Positions 46,996 to 56,101 are shown, counted from the stretch's first letter. The stretch is DNA of 64,000 nucleotides from [Clostridium] saccharolyticum WM1 (GCF_000144625.1 NC_014376.1:1798001-1862000); one strand, 5' to 3'. Program-made: numbers and translations. The notes: a model not told the origin generated them from the sequence alone.

Positions 46996-47530
46996 CCATG
47001 GATGCAAGCCTTTATGCCATGAGGAGATACGGGTATTTAAGAGGAAGGACATCAGGCATACCTTCTTGCCTTTAAAGACGGGAAAAAGAGGAAGGTGTAG
47101 GCATACTTTTGATCCCATAAGACGGGCAGCGAAGAGAGAGGCGTAGGCATATCTTAAAATCCAGAAAAACCGGACAAAAAAGAGGAAGACCAAAGGAATA
47201 CTTTTATGCTCCGCTAACCGGGCAAAAACAGGAAGGCCAAAGGAATACTTTTATGCTCCGCTAACCGGGCAAAAAGAGGAAGGCCAAAGGTATATTTTAT
47301 GCTCCGCTAACCGGGCAAAAAGAGGAAGGCCAAAGGAATACTTTTATGCTCCGCTAACCGGGCAAAAAGAGGAAGGCCAAAGGCATATTTATGTTCCGCT
47401 AACCGGGCAAAAAGAAGAAGGCCAAAGGCATACCTTAAAACCCCGTAAAACCGGGTAAAAAAGAGGAGCTAAAAGGCATACCTTTATACCCTGAGAAGAC
47501 GGGCATAAAGGCGGAAAGGAAAGTACGGTA
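46996..47530 (+). repeat. Tandem array of about twelve 47-bp units upstream of pcrA
   Basis: Unit starts, marked by GGAAGG or a variant, fall at about 46996, 47043, 47090, 47137, 47184, 47231, 47278, 47324, 47371, 47416, 47465 and 47513 (spacing 45-49, mostly 47). The central units (47184-47415) are nearly identical; outer units diverge on both sides. Each carries AAAGG-ATA, a short stem with GCTCCG/CCGGGC around CTAA, and an A-rich end. The period is not a multiple of three and there are no spacers, so it is neither coding nor CRISPR. One similar unit occurs after pcrA (about 49930-49990). Confidence 0.9.
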
Positions 47531-47536
47531 TAGTTT

Positions 47537-49825
47537 ATGAGTATTTATGATACATTAAATCCAATGCAAAAGGAAGCGGTACTCCATACGGAGGGACCGC
47601 TTCTCGTGCTGGCAGGAGCAGGGTCAGGAAAGACCAGAGTTCTTACACACCGCATTGCCTATTTAATCGAAGAAAAAAGCATCAATCCATGGAATATCCT
47701 GGCTATTACTTTTACTAATAAAGCGGCAGGTGAGATGCGGGAACGTGTAGACCGCCTGGTGGGCTTTGGTGCAGACAGTATCTGGGTTTCCACCTTTCAT
47801 TCATCCTGTGTCCGCATTCTCAGGCGGCATATTGAGAGCCTTGGTTATACGACGAATTTTACTATATATGATTCCGATGACCAGAAAACACTGATGCGTC
47901 ATGTGCTAAAGGGTCTTGATATGGATCCCAAGATCTATAAGGACCGGGCGATGCTGGGATTTATTTCCACAGCAAAGAACGAGCTGGTGACGGCTGAGGA
48001 ATTTGAACAGAATGCCGGCGGTGATTTCAGGCAGAAAAAGGTGGCTCAGATTTATAAGGAATATCAGAACCAACTAAGAAAGAACAATGCCCTGGATTTT
48101 GATGATCTGATCATGAAGGCGGTGCAGCTGTTCCAGAACAATCCTGAAATTCTAGATTATTACCAGGAACGCTTTAAATACATCATGGTGGATGAGTATC
48201 AGGATACCAATACAGCTCAGTTTAAACTCATAAGCCTGCTGGCAGGAAAATACAGGAACCTTTGTGTGGTAGGGGATGATGACCAGTCCATTTATAAATT
48301 CCGGGGGGCCAACATTGAAAATATTTTGAATTTTGAAAAGGCTTATCCGGGGGCAAAGGTGATTAAACTGGAGCAGAACTATCGGTCCAGCCAGAGCATT
48401 TTAAATGCAGCCAATGAAGTGATCCGCCATAACCGGGGACGTAAAGACAAAACCCTGTGGACAGCCAATGAAGAGGGCCCCCTGGTACAGTTTAAGCAGT
48501 TTGAGAACGCTTCCGAGGAAGCGGATGCCATTGTCCGGGATATACGAAACTCCTCTTCTGAATATCAGGACTGTGCGGTTCTTTATAGGACCAATGCCCA
48601 GTCCCGTCTGATTGAAGAAAAGTGCCTTCAACACAACGTCCCATACCGCATGGTTGGAGGGGTGAATTTCTATCAGAGGAAGGAAATCAAGGATATTCTG
48701 TCGTATTTAAAGACCATTGCCAATGGAAGGGATGACCTATCCTCTTTAAGAATCATCAATGTGCCCAAGCGTGGAATCGGAGCGACCAGCCTGGGCAGAG
48801 TGCAGGCCTTTGCTTCTGAACATGGGTTTGCTGTTTATGATGCATTTTGCCGGGCAAAGGCCGTACCAGGACTTGGAAAAACGGCTGAGAAAATCCTTAA
48901 ATTTACGGAACTGATTGAAGATTTCAGGAATAGGCTTGATGAAGAGACATATTCCATTCATGATCTGATTGAGGACATCCTGGATGAAACCGGCTACCAG
49001 AAGGAGCTTGAGACGGAAGGCGAAATCGAATATCAGACCCGCCTGGAAAATATTGAAGAACTGATCAATAAGGCGGTCAGTTTTGAGGGGGAGCATGAGC
49101 ACCCCAATTTAAACGAATTTCTGGAAGAGGTTGCTTTGGTGGCCGATATTGACCGTATGGATGATTCAGAAAACAGGGTAACTCTTATGACCCTGCACAG
49201 TGCCAAGGGTCTGGAGTTTCCAAGAGTATACTTAAGCGGTATGGAAGACGGGCTGTTTCCAAGTATGATGTCCATTTCTTCGGATGACAAGGAGGCTGTG
49301 GAGGAGGAGCGGCGTCTTTGTTATGTGGGAATCACCAGAGCCCGGAATTTCCTGATGATGACGGCAGCAAGACAGCGTATGGTAAATGGAGAGACCAGAT
49401 ATTCCAAGATCAGTCGTTTCATAGAAGAGATCCCTGGTGAACTTTTGGATTCCAATAAGCTGGAACCAAGGTTGTCTGCTTCCAGGACCCTTAATTATGA
49501 TGACAGCGGCCTGCCCTGGGGAAAAGCAAGGGCAACGGGAAGAGCATCAGCGGTCAGCAGCTTTGGGCCCGGAAATAATGCATATGCTTCCAAAACTTCA
49601 CTACCTGCATCTTCACCTGGATTTGGCAAAGCATTTACCGTAGAAAAGGCGGCTTCTTTAAATTACAAAGAGGGCGACCGGGTCAGCCATATCAAGTTCG
49701 GGGAAGGGGAAGTGCTGGAGATCAAGGATGGAGGAAGGGATTTTGAAGTCACGGTCCGGTTTGACCAGGCAGGCGTCAAAAAAATGTTCGCTTCCTTTGC
49801 AAAGCTGAAACAGGTACGAATTTAA
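47537..49825 (+). CDS. pcrA: ATP-dependent DNA helicase PcrA/UvrD
   Basis: 762 residues, the usual PcrA length. Superfamily 1A motifs in order: Q motif 'LNPMQKEAVLHTEGPLLVLA', Walker A 'GAGSGKTRVL', 'AITFTNKAAGEMRERV', Walker B 'MVDEYQDTNTAQ', 'VGDDDQSIYKFRGA', 'LEQNYRSSQ', 'TLMTLHSAKGLEFPRVYLSG' and 'LCYVGITRARN'. The C-terminal Tudor-like segment ('YKEGDRVSHIKFGEGEVLEI') is the RNA polymerase-binding part of PcrA. It unwinds DNA 3' to 5' in repair and removal of transcription conflicts. The ribosome site is weak (AAAGGAAAG about 14 bases upstream) and the gene follows the 47-bp array. Confidence 0.95.
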   Translation: MSIYDTLNPMQKEAVLHTEGPLLVLAGAGSGKTRVLTHRIAYLIEEKSINPWNILAITFTNKAAGEMRERVDRLVGFGADSIWVSTFHSSCVRILRRHIESLGYTTNFTIYDSDDQKTLMRHVLKGLDMDPKIYKDRAMLGFISTAKNELVTAEEFEQNAGGDFRQKKVAQIYKEYQNQLRKNNALDFDDLIMKAVQLFQNNPEILDYYQERFKYIMVDEYQDTNTAQFKLISLLAGKYRNLCVVGDDDQSIYKFRGANIENILNFEKAYPGAKVIKLEQNYRSSQSILNAANEVIRHNRGRKDKTLWTANEEGPLVQFKQFENASEEADAIVRDIRNSSSEYQDCAVLYRTNAQSRLIEEKCLQHNVPYRMVGGVNFYQRKEIKDILSYLKTIANGRDDLSSLRIINVPKRGIGATSLGRVQAFASEHGFAVYDAFCRAKAVPGLGKTAEKILKFTELIEDFRNRLDEETYSIHDLIEDILDETGYQKELETEGEIEYQTRLENIEELINKAVSFEGEHEHPNLNEFLEEVALVADIDRMDDSENRVTLMTLHSAKGLEFPRVYLSGMEDGLFPSMMSISSDDKEAVEEERRLCYVGITRARNFLMMTAARQRMVNGETRYSKISRFIEEIPGELLDSNKLEPRLSASRTLNYDDSGLPWGKARATGRASAVSSFGPGNNAYASKTSLPASSPGFGKAFTVEKAASLNYKEGDRVSHIKFGEGEVLEIKDGGRDFEVTVRFDQAGVKKMFASFAKLKQVRI

Positions 49826-50017
49826 CTTATAAAATACATAATTTATTAAAAAAAAGCAAAAATGATAGTAAAAGAATTAATATAATGGTATAATAACTGC
49901 GACAGGCAGAGAGACTAAAACTTAGCCGGAAGATATAAAAAAATGCCTTACAGGCAGACCTTTATGCCCTAAAAGGATGGCAGAAAAAATCAGGGCTCTC
50001 AGAAAGGACGTGGAGAC

Positions 50018-50308
50018 ATGAACAGATTTGATGCAATGAGTAAAGAAGCCATGAGCAGGCTGGAAGATTTTATGAACTCTAGCAGAATGAATGAATTGCT
50101 TCATAAAAAGGAACAGGACGATAAGAAGAACTGTATCCTCTGGATACTGGCTATTATTGGTGCAGTGGCGGCGGTAGCAGGAATTGCTTATACCGTATAC
50201 CGTTTCTTCACACCGGACTATCTGGAAGATTTCGAAGACGATTTTGATGATGATTTCGACGATGATTTCTTTGAAGACGATAAACCGGGGGAAGGTTCTG
50301 AAGAGTAG
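50018..50308 (+). CDS. Small membrane protein with polyacidic tail
   Basis: 96 residues. A helical soluble start (1-37), one membrane helix (about 39-62, 'NCILWILAIIGAVAAVAGIA') and a tail of repeated Asp/Glu with Phe (DDFDDDFDDDFFEDD). I do not recognise a named family; similar small proteins occur in Lachnospiraceae. AAAGGACGTGGAG precedes the ATG and a terminator follows, so it is a single-gene unit. The acidic tail could bind cations or basic proteins (inference). Confidence 0.7.
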   Translation: MNRFDAMSKEAMSRLEDFMNSSRMNELLHKKEQDDKKNCILWILAIIGAVAAVAGIAYTVYRFFTPDYLEDFEDDFDDDFDDDFFEDDKPGEGSEE

Positions 50309-50330
50309 GATCGGCATTATAAAAGAGAGA

Positions 50331-50361
50331 GCGTGCCTCAGTAAGTGAGACACGCTTTTTT
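50331..50361 (+). terminator. Terminator
   Basis: GCGTG-C-CTCA, five-base loop, TGAG-A-CACGC, then six T's. Confidence 0.9.
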
Positions 50362-50419
50362 GCTCGAATGAGCCTGGCTTTCAGGCTGCAGAAATAAGGA
50401 TAGAAGAGGAGTACGCATA

Positions 50420-51781
50420 GTGAAAAAGGGTGAGATATACGAAGGAACCATAGAAAGATTTGATTTTCCGGACAAAGGGTTCATTGAGCTCCCGGAAGGA
50501 AAAATTGGAGTAAAACATGGGCTTCCCGGCCAGAAGGTGCGGGTCATGATAAATAAAAAGAGAGGAGGGCGCTGTGAGGGAAGAATTCTTGAAGTTTTGG
50601 AGCGTTCAAGTCTGGAATCAGCAGAAACTCCCTGCCCTCATTTTGGAAGCTGCGGAGGTTGTGTTTATCAGACCATTCCATATAAGGAGCAGCTTAAGAT
50701 CAAGGAGCAGCAGGTAAAGGCTCTCCTTGATGGAGTCTGTGAGGACTATGAGTTTGAAGGCATACTGCCAAGTCCTGCAGAGGCAGAATACCGGAATAAA
50801 ATGGAGTTTTCCTTTGGTGATGAATATAAGGAGGGCCCCCTTGCTTTAGGTATGCATAAGAGGGGGAGTTTTTATGATGTGGTAACCACTACAGAATGCA
50901 GAATCGTTAATCCGGATTTCTGTAATATTTTAAAGGCTGTAAAGGATTACTTTGAAAACCTGGGAACCGGTTTTTATAAGAAGATGCAGCATACGGGCTA
51001 TCTGCGCCATCTGCTTGTACGCCGGGCAGTAAAGACCGGAGAGATTATGGTGGCTTTGGTTACTACGACTCAGGAAGATGTGGACTTAAAGCCTTTTACG
51101 GAAATGCTTCTGGAACTGCCCTTAAATGGCAGGATTGTAGGGATCCTTCATATTTTTAATGACAGTCTGGCTGATGTGGTGAAAAGCGACCGGACGGATA
51201 TTCTATATGGACAGGATTACTTTTATGAGGAGCTGTTAGGAATGAAATTTAAAATTTCCCCGTTTTCCTTTTTCCAGACCAATTCCCTTGGGGCGGAAGT
51301 TTTGTATGAGACTGTAAGAAGATATGTGGGGGAGACAAAAGATAAGGTGGTATTCGATTTGTACAGCGGAACCGGTACCATCGCTCAGATGATCGCTCCG
51401 GTAGCCAAAAAGGTGGTGGGCGTGGAAATCGTGAAAGAGGCAGTGGATGCCGCAAAAGAGAATACAAGGCTGAATGGGCTTGAGAACTGTGAATTTATTG
51501 ACGGGGATGTTCTTAAGGTCATTGATGAGTTACCGGATAAGCCGGATCTGATTATACTGGATCCGCCAAGAGATGGGATTCATCCGAAGGCGTTAGGAAA
51601 GATCATTGATTTTGGGGTGGACAGGCTGGTGTATGTTTCCTGTAAGCCTACCAGCTTGGCAAGGGATCTGGTGGTTCTTCAGGAGAGAGGGTATAAGGTG
51701 GAGAAGGCTTGTTGTGTGGATATGTTTCCTTCGACGGCAAACGTTGAGACCATTATGATGCTTGAGCGGAAAGCCCGGTAA
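50420..51781 (+). CDS. rlmD: 23S rRNA (uracil-5-)-methyltransferase, TrmA/RlmD family
   Basis: 453 residues from GTG 50420 with GAGGAG upstream. An N-terminal TRAM domain (about 2-60) is followed by an iron-sulfur site 'CPHFGSCGGCVYQ' (C-x5-C-x2-C, about 73-82) and the SAM-binding methyltransferase domain with 'VFDLYSGTGTIAQM', 'ILDPPRDGIHPKAL', the catalytic Cys in 'LVYVSCKPTSLARDL' and the end 'DMFPSTANVETIMML'. It methylates C5 of a specific uridine in rRNA. Firmicute members may modify one or both of two 23S positions; which applies cannot be told, so the symbol is a family-level choice. Confidence 0.9.
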   Translation: MKKGEIYEGTIERFDFPDKGFIELPEGKIGVKHGLPGQKVRVMINKKRGGRCEGRILEVLERSSLESAETPCPHFGSCGGCVYQTIPYKEQLKIKEQQVKALLDGVCEDYEFEGILPSPAEAEYRNKMEFSFGDEYKEGPLALGMHKRGSFYDVVTTTECRIVNPDFCNILKAVKDYFENLGTGFYKKMQHTGYLRHLLVRRAVKTGEIMVALVTTTQEDVDLKPFTEMLLELPLNGRIVGILHIFNDSLADVVKSDRTDILYGQDYFYEELLGMKFKISPFSFFQTNSLGAEVLYETVRRYVGETKDKVVFDLYSGTGTIAQMIAPVAKKVVGVEIVKEAVDAAKENTRLNGLENCEFIDGDVLKVIDELPDKPDLIILDPPRDGIHPKALGKIIDFGVDRLVYVSCKPTSLARDLVVLQERGYKVEKACCVDMFPSTANVETIMMLERKAR

Positions 51782-51974
51782 ATCAAAGGATTTCGATATT
51801 TTTAGGTTGATATGAGTCTGTGTTTTTGAGCCTGAAAACAATAAAATATGTTTCCACTTACTATGGTGGGGTAAGGAAAATGTACATTTTAGCAAAAGAC
51901 AATTTAAAAAAATGTAGATTGACTACTATAATAAGAACTTTAAAGTGTCGCATAAAAAATATAGGAGCTAAAAT

Positions 51975-53144
51975 ATGGGTTTTATTGTAGATGATTTACT
52001 AAAAAGTATTTCTGAAGAAGGGTATACATCAAATGAAATTAAGGCGGCTATACTTGAGATACTAGATCCTTTTTTTATAAATAAAGATAATCTAAGAAAA
52101 AATCTATTTGATAGTCAAATACTTAGTATTTTTGGATATGTAATACTTTATGGGAATGACAATGTGTTCAAGGATAGTTTAGAAGAAGTGCTGCAAATTT
52201 ATCGAACAGCATTTGTGACTGATGAAATGCTATTATATGAGATTATTTTCTTTTCGAGTGAAGAATTTGGCCAAAAAGACAATATGATGTGGAATGTGAA
52301 ATCTAATACACCCAATAAGGTATCCGATGATATATATGAATCTACCTTTGCATATATGAAACATATCGGTGATACATTGGAATTGGCAGTAAAAATGGAA
52401 ACACAAGAAATTTATACATTGTTGAGGATAATACAGCGTAAAGATATAGATTATCTCAAGATAAAGAAAGTCAATTTTGGTAGTACCATTAATAACATTA
52501 TTGAACAAGGAAGATTACTTCAGATTTTAAAAACAAGTCCTATATCTATCAAGTTATCCGATTGGAGAAATATTGCATACCATCATACATATAGCATAGA
52601 AAAGAATAAGATAATTTGTTGTTTTGGAAAAGAAAAGGATAAATTTGAAGTTACTATTGATGAATTAAAAGAATATACTAGTCAAATTATTAGAGCTTGT
52701 AATAGTATAGATTTAGCCCGCAGAATTTTTTTGTATGATAATATTGATAAATTCAGTGTAATGGCAAGTAGATACATAGAGTATAAATCAACAGATAGAC
52801 CTATTATGAAAATTTCACAGTTAAAAACATCTCTATTGACTCAAGGCTTTTTGATAACAGATTACAAAGTAGATGAATATGTATCTCAAGTTATAATACA
52901 AGATTTAAAGAATGATGGTACTCTAAACGAAGAGGAGTTGAAAATGCGCCATATACATGCTACACAATTTCTTTATAGTATTTATACGAAGTTACCTAAT
53001 AATGTTCTGCGTATTATATATAGCAATGCAAAAAAGGAAGTTCAATTCCAGGCATCTGTTAAAGGGGAGGTTTGTAAAAAAGTTGATGAAGGAATATATG
53101 GTATTTCTTATTTGATATCCAATATAGTCATAGAATCAAAGTAG
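51975..53144 (+). CDS. HEPN-like protein of unknown function
   Basis: 389 residues, mainly helical, AT-rich codon use unlike the preceding genes. I recognise no complete family. Near the middle, 'SDWRNIAYHHTY' places Arg198 and His203 in an R-x4-H arrangement with Asn after Arg, the active-site pattern of HEPN ribonucleases, and the following 'ELKEYTSQIIRACNSIDLAR' looks like the next HEPN helix. The N-terminal 170 residues may be a partner or sensing domain. HEPN proteins often cut RNA in toxin or anti-phage roles. No antitoxin gene adjoins it. A ribosome site (TAGGAGC) precedes the start. Confidence 0.55.
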   Translation: MGFIVDDLLKSISEEGYTSNEIKAAILEILDPFFINKDNLRKNLFDSQILSIFGYVILYGNDNVFKDSLEEVLQIYRTAFVTDEMLLYEIIFFSSEEFGQKDNMMWNVKSNTPNKVSDDIYESTFAYMKHIGDTLELAVKMETQEIYTLLRIIQRKDIDYLKIKKVNFGSTINNIIEQGRLLQILKTSPISIKLSDWRNIAYHHTYSIEKNKIICCFGKEKDKFEVTIDELKEYTSQIIRACNSIDLARRIFLYDNIDKFSVMASRYIEYKSTDRPIMKISQLKTSLLTQGFLITDYKVDEYVSQVIIQDLKNDGTLNEEELKMRHIHATQFLYSIYTKLPNNVLRIIYSNAKKEVQFQASVKGEVCKKVDEGIYGISYLISNIVIESK

Positions 53145-53454
53145 AAATTATTATATTTTGCGAAGGAAAATATATATCAGGCGTAATATGATATAATGGC
53201 GACTATTTTATCCTGTATATTAAAGAAGGATTTTATTGATATTATTTTCGGGGGAGAAATACCCTTGCCACTTAATGCTTGGTCAAAGGAGTTTTGACAT
53301 GTAGTATTAAAAACACCTTTCACTGAATGATGATTTTAAAGGGTATCGGACATTGGCTGCACAGTCGGATTTTGATTTATTTTAAGGTCGCTGATAATTG
53401 TATGTATCCTGTTAATTTGATATAATTGAGAAAAGTGTTTAGGGGGTACATACG
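53145..53454. other. AT-rich intergenic region without recognised features
   Basis: No convincing open frame, terminator or repeat seen. A TATAAT at about 53421 may be the -10 of the next gene. Confidence 0.4.
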
Positions 53455-53871
53455 ATGAAAGCATCAGATGCAGTATATAGAATGATGAAGGAACATGGTG
53501 GCGTTTTTACAGTAACTACATTACTTGGTAATAAGCACGATTTTCATATGAGTCAGGATGATAAATATATTTATTCTGACTCAGCATTGCCAAATCAGAA
53601 ACTGGAATTTTCCGTTTTTGATAAAGTTGCTGATTTTATAAGAAAAAGTGGTGGAACAGTAAGAAAAGGAAATGGACATGATTCTAAGGTCGGTGGAAAG
53701 CATTGTGGACAAGATACTTTGATGTATTTTGTGGCTACAGAAATCTATGGTCATAGGGAAGGCGAATCAACATTTGATCCGATATTTGCATTAGCAGCAA
53801 TACTTGATAATGCTGGAGTAGTTGTTAATTTGCGCGGAAAGATTAAACTAAAAGCGGAATATATGAAATAA
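53455..53871 (+). CDS. Orphan protein of unknown function
   Basis: 138 residues, no membrane segment and no family that I recognise. It starts MKASDAVYRMMKEHGG and contains a His/Gly/Lys-rich centre ('NGHDSKVGGKHCGQDT'). The pattern of a short helical start followed by a small alpha/beta fold suggests a compact soluble protein. AGGGGG about 10 bases before the ATG serves as ribosome site. It lies in the accessory region between the HEPN-like gene and the first structured repeat, with no obvious operon partner. Confidence 0.5.
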   Translation: MKASDAVYRMMKEHGGVFTVTTLLGNKHDFHMSQDDKYIYSDSALPNQKLEFSVFDKVADFIRKSGGTVRKGNGHDSKVGGKHCGQDTLMYFVATEIYGHREGESTFDPIFALAAILDNAGVVVNLRGKIKLKAEYMK

Positions 53872-53954
53872 TTACGAGGAGAATTAAGCAATAGACTATA
53901 TAAATAATTAGAGACATCTATCAGAAATGGATTGTAGCACAGATACTTAATAGA

Positions 53955-54235
53955 TGGGGTAGAAAGGTTATCCTCACTGGTAAGTTTTCGCCATGAAGTA
54001 TAAAACTCCCGGCAACTGGAACGTTGAAACCGTTTGTGCTGGAGAGGAAAGCTTGATTTTATGGGGACTTGCGGGATTGATTGAGAAAAATGGAGTTGTG
54101 TTTTTGTAAAAATCTGTTTAGTGTGACCGAATCTCAGATGGAGATGGGGTAATGCCAAAATGTTAAAATAGGGCTTTTGCCAAAAAGTATTGAGTTTCGC
54201 CGGATTGTGTGAACAAATCCGCGAAAATTGATACA
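53955..54235 (+). repeat. Structured intergenic repeat, copy A (possible non-coding RNA)
   Basis: Shares with copy B (55700-56000), in the same order and orientation: GCCATGAAGTAT, GAACGTTGA-ACCGTTTGT, CTTGATTTTATG-GG, GATGGGGTAATGCCA and CTTTTGCCAAAA. Three stems recur in both: AACG/CGTT, GGTAA-GC/GC-TTGCC (with a T-G pair) and a terminal TTTCGC...GCGAAA stem. The inner part of the terminal stem differs between copies but still pairs. No open frame. Confidence 0.6.
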
Positions 54236-54388
54236 AATGGTAAAAGTCCTATATTTTTGAGTAAAATGATAATAGAAGGAAAGGATACATGGAAAAACTT
54301 ACTGAATTGTTTTAAGAATCGTGATATAATTATATTACGAGTATTTGCTTAATTATCAGATTTATTAAAGGTATTTATTAAAGAAATA

Positions 54389-54746
54389 ATGGGAACGATT
54401 AAGGTGGTTAAGTTGGATAAGACAGGAACTAAATGGTTAAGAGAGGAAACAATCTTAGCTTTCGATTTGTATTGTAGAACACCTTTTGGAAAAATATCAT
54501 CATCCAATAATGATATTAAAGAATTGGCCCAATTGATTGGAAGAACATCTGGGGTAGTTGCACTTAAAATGTACGACCTTGCCCATTTCGATCCTGAATT
54601 AAGGAAGAGGAATATAAGCAATGGCTCATGGAAGCAAGTTAGATTTAGAAGTGTGGAATGAGTTTTGCGAAAATTGGGAAGAGTTATCTTTTGCTTTTTC
54701 CAGAAGAAGATTTATAAGAAGCACTTGCACCGTATCTAAAGGATAA
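54389..54746 (+). pseudogene. HNH-type endonuclease gene, N-terminal fragment with a frameshift
   Basis: The first 78 or so codons ('ETILAFDLYCRTPFGKIS', 'ELAQLIGRTSGVVALKMYDL') match the N-terminal domain of a family of putative HNH restriction-type nucleases. The continuation expected after 'RKRNISN' (GSKLDLEVWNEFCENWEEL) is found in another frame from 54621, so about one base has been gained or lost near 54618. The second frame ends at 54746 and the C-terminal HNH domain is absent. The gene is broken twice and should be inactive. Confidence 0.65.
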
Positions 54747-54771
54747 TACATTTTAATCGGAGGTATGCGTA

Positions 54772-55656
54772 GTGGTCGTTAAAAAAATTGACGAAAACAA
54801 AAAGGAAGAGGCATTGGAACTTGTTATAAGGGTATTTATGAAATATGAGGCTCCTTATTATTCTGATGAAGGTGTTGAAACATTTAAAAGGACAGCAGTA
54901 TATAACGAAGACTATATGGAAAGCATTACAATGTATGGTGCTTATAAAAATGATAAAATTGTGGGTGTTATAGCAATGAGAAATAACGGCAGTCACATAG
55001 CATTATTTTTTGTTGACGGACAGTACCATCGAAAGGGAATAGGAAAGAGATTGTTTCAGACTGTGCTTGAACAAAGCACAGCGGACGAGCTAACTGTTAA
55101 TTCTTCACCATATGCCCAAGAAGTCTATCATCATTTGGGCTTTGAGGATACTGCTCCTGAACAGGTTACAGATGGTATAAGATACATCCCGATGATATAT
55201 AAAAAGAATACATACGATATTGCATCACTTATTCCAATGCTTGAATATAAAGATACTTCAATAGCATATAAAGCCTTACAGGAACTGGAGCGAATATCAG
55301 ATGAAACAGGGTCTGTATATGCTTATATAGAGAAATTTGTAAACATGATAAGAAGTGACAAATATGTGGTTCGGGTTCGTGGTTTCCGGCTTTTTTGCAA
55401 GCAGGCCAAATGGGATAGGAATAATATTCTCGATGAAAACATAGATGCTGCCCTGCATATTCTGAATGATGAAAAGCCAACTGCAGTAAGGCAGGCTCTT
55501 GCAGCATTATCAGATGTTGTAAGATATAAACCGGACTTAAGAGAAACCGTGAAAAAGGCTGTGTATGAAATAAATTATTTGCGGTACAAGGACACCATGC
55601 ATAGCCTGATTGCAAAGGATATTAGGGAGGTGCTTGATCTGATCAAGGAGGTTTGA
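54772..55656 (+). CDS. GNAT N-acetyltransferase fused to a HEAT-repeat domain
   Basis: 294 residues from a GTG at 54772 with GGAGG eight bases upstream. Residues about 1-145 are a GNAT domain with the acetyl-CoA loop 'HRKGIGKRLFQTVL' and 'EVYHHLGFEDTAPEQ'. Residues about 150-294 are helical repeats ('RVRGFRLFCKQAKWDRNNI', 'TAVRQALAALSDVVRYKPDL') of the kind usually encoded as a separate small protein, often mislabelled SufBD. The fusion suggests the repeats bind the acetylation target. Substrate unknown. No frameshift joins the parts. Confidence 0.8.
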   Translation: MVVKKIDENKKEEALELVIRVFMKYEAPYYSDEGVETFKRTAVYNEDYMESITMYGAYKNDKIVGVIAMRNNGSHIALFFVDGQYHRKGIGKRLFQTVLEQSTADELTVNSSPYAQEVYHHLGFEDTAPEQVTDGIRYIPMIYKKNTYDIASLIPMLEYKDTSIAYKALQELERISDETGSVYAYIEKFVNMIRSDKYVVRVRGFRLFCKQAKWDRNNILDENIDAALHILNDEKPTAVRQALAALSDVVRYKPDLRETVKKAVYEINYLRYKDTMHSLIAKDIREVLDLIKEV

Positions 55657-55658
55657 GA

Positions 55659-55694
55659 ATGAGCAAATATAAAAGCAGTGGGAATACCTTCTGA
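55659..55694 (+). pseudogene. Eleven-codon start of a truncated gene
   Basis: AAGGAGG inside the end of the GNAT gene is followed at good spacing by ATG and MSKYKSSGNTF-stop, right where copy B of the repeat begins. It looks like the start of a gene cut off by that insertion. Chance cannot be excluded. Confidence 0.3.
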
Positions 55695-55699
55695 TATGG

Positions 55700-56000
55700 C
55701 ATCAAATGGGGTAAGGTTTTTACCTCACCCGTAATAAAAAAATATAATTTTGCCATGAAGTATCTAACTTCCATCTACGGCGAACGTTGAGACCGTTTGT
55801 CTGCTTTCAAAGAAACCTTGATTTTATGCGGTGTTGAGGGAATACCAAGTAAAAAATGAACCTGTGTTATTGTATAGGCAAAGATAAATTTATAATTCTT
55901 TTCATGGGGATGGGGTAATGCCAGATTGTTTAAATTAATGCTTTTGCCAAAACGTATAGGGGTTTCGCTGAAATGTAAATATAAATTAGCGAAATCCTTA
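55700..56000 (+). repeat. Structured intergenic repeat, copy B (possible non-coding RNA)
   Basis: Direct-orientation, diverged copy of 53955-54235. It begins with GGGGTAAGGTTTTTACCTCACCC, a clear hairpin, and ends with GGTTTCGCT...AGCGAAATCC. The terminal stem has different inner bases from copy A but keeps its pairing. Confidence 0.6.
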
Positions 56001-56101
56001 TTTGAAGATAAATACATTTGACCAGATGGTTTACTTTTGGGGTGAGTGTAACACATGATTGACAAACCTACAGAACACCGTTTATTAATGCAGTAACAGA
56101 C

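Noticed and set aside
46996..47530. CRISPR array
   Set aside because: Units are contiguous with no unique spacers and no cas genes nearby.
53955..54750. HEARO/IscB omega-RNA next to an HNH gene
   Set aside because: The HNH fragment is of a restriction-type family, not IscB; the repeat lies on both sides of unrelated genes and lacks features I know from omega-RNAs.
53955..56000. Group II intron copies
   Set aside because: No reverse transcriptase gene, and no domain V sequence or GUGYG 5' boundary in the right place.
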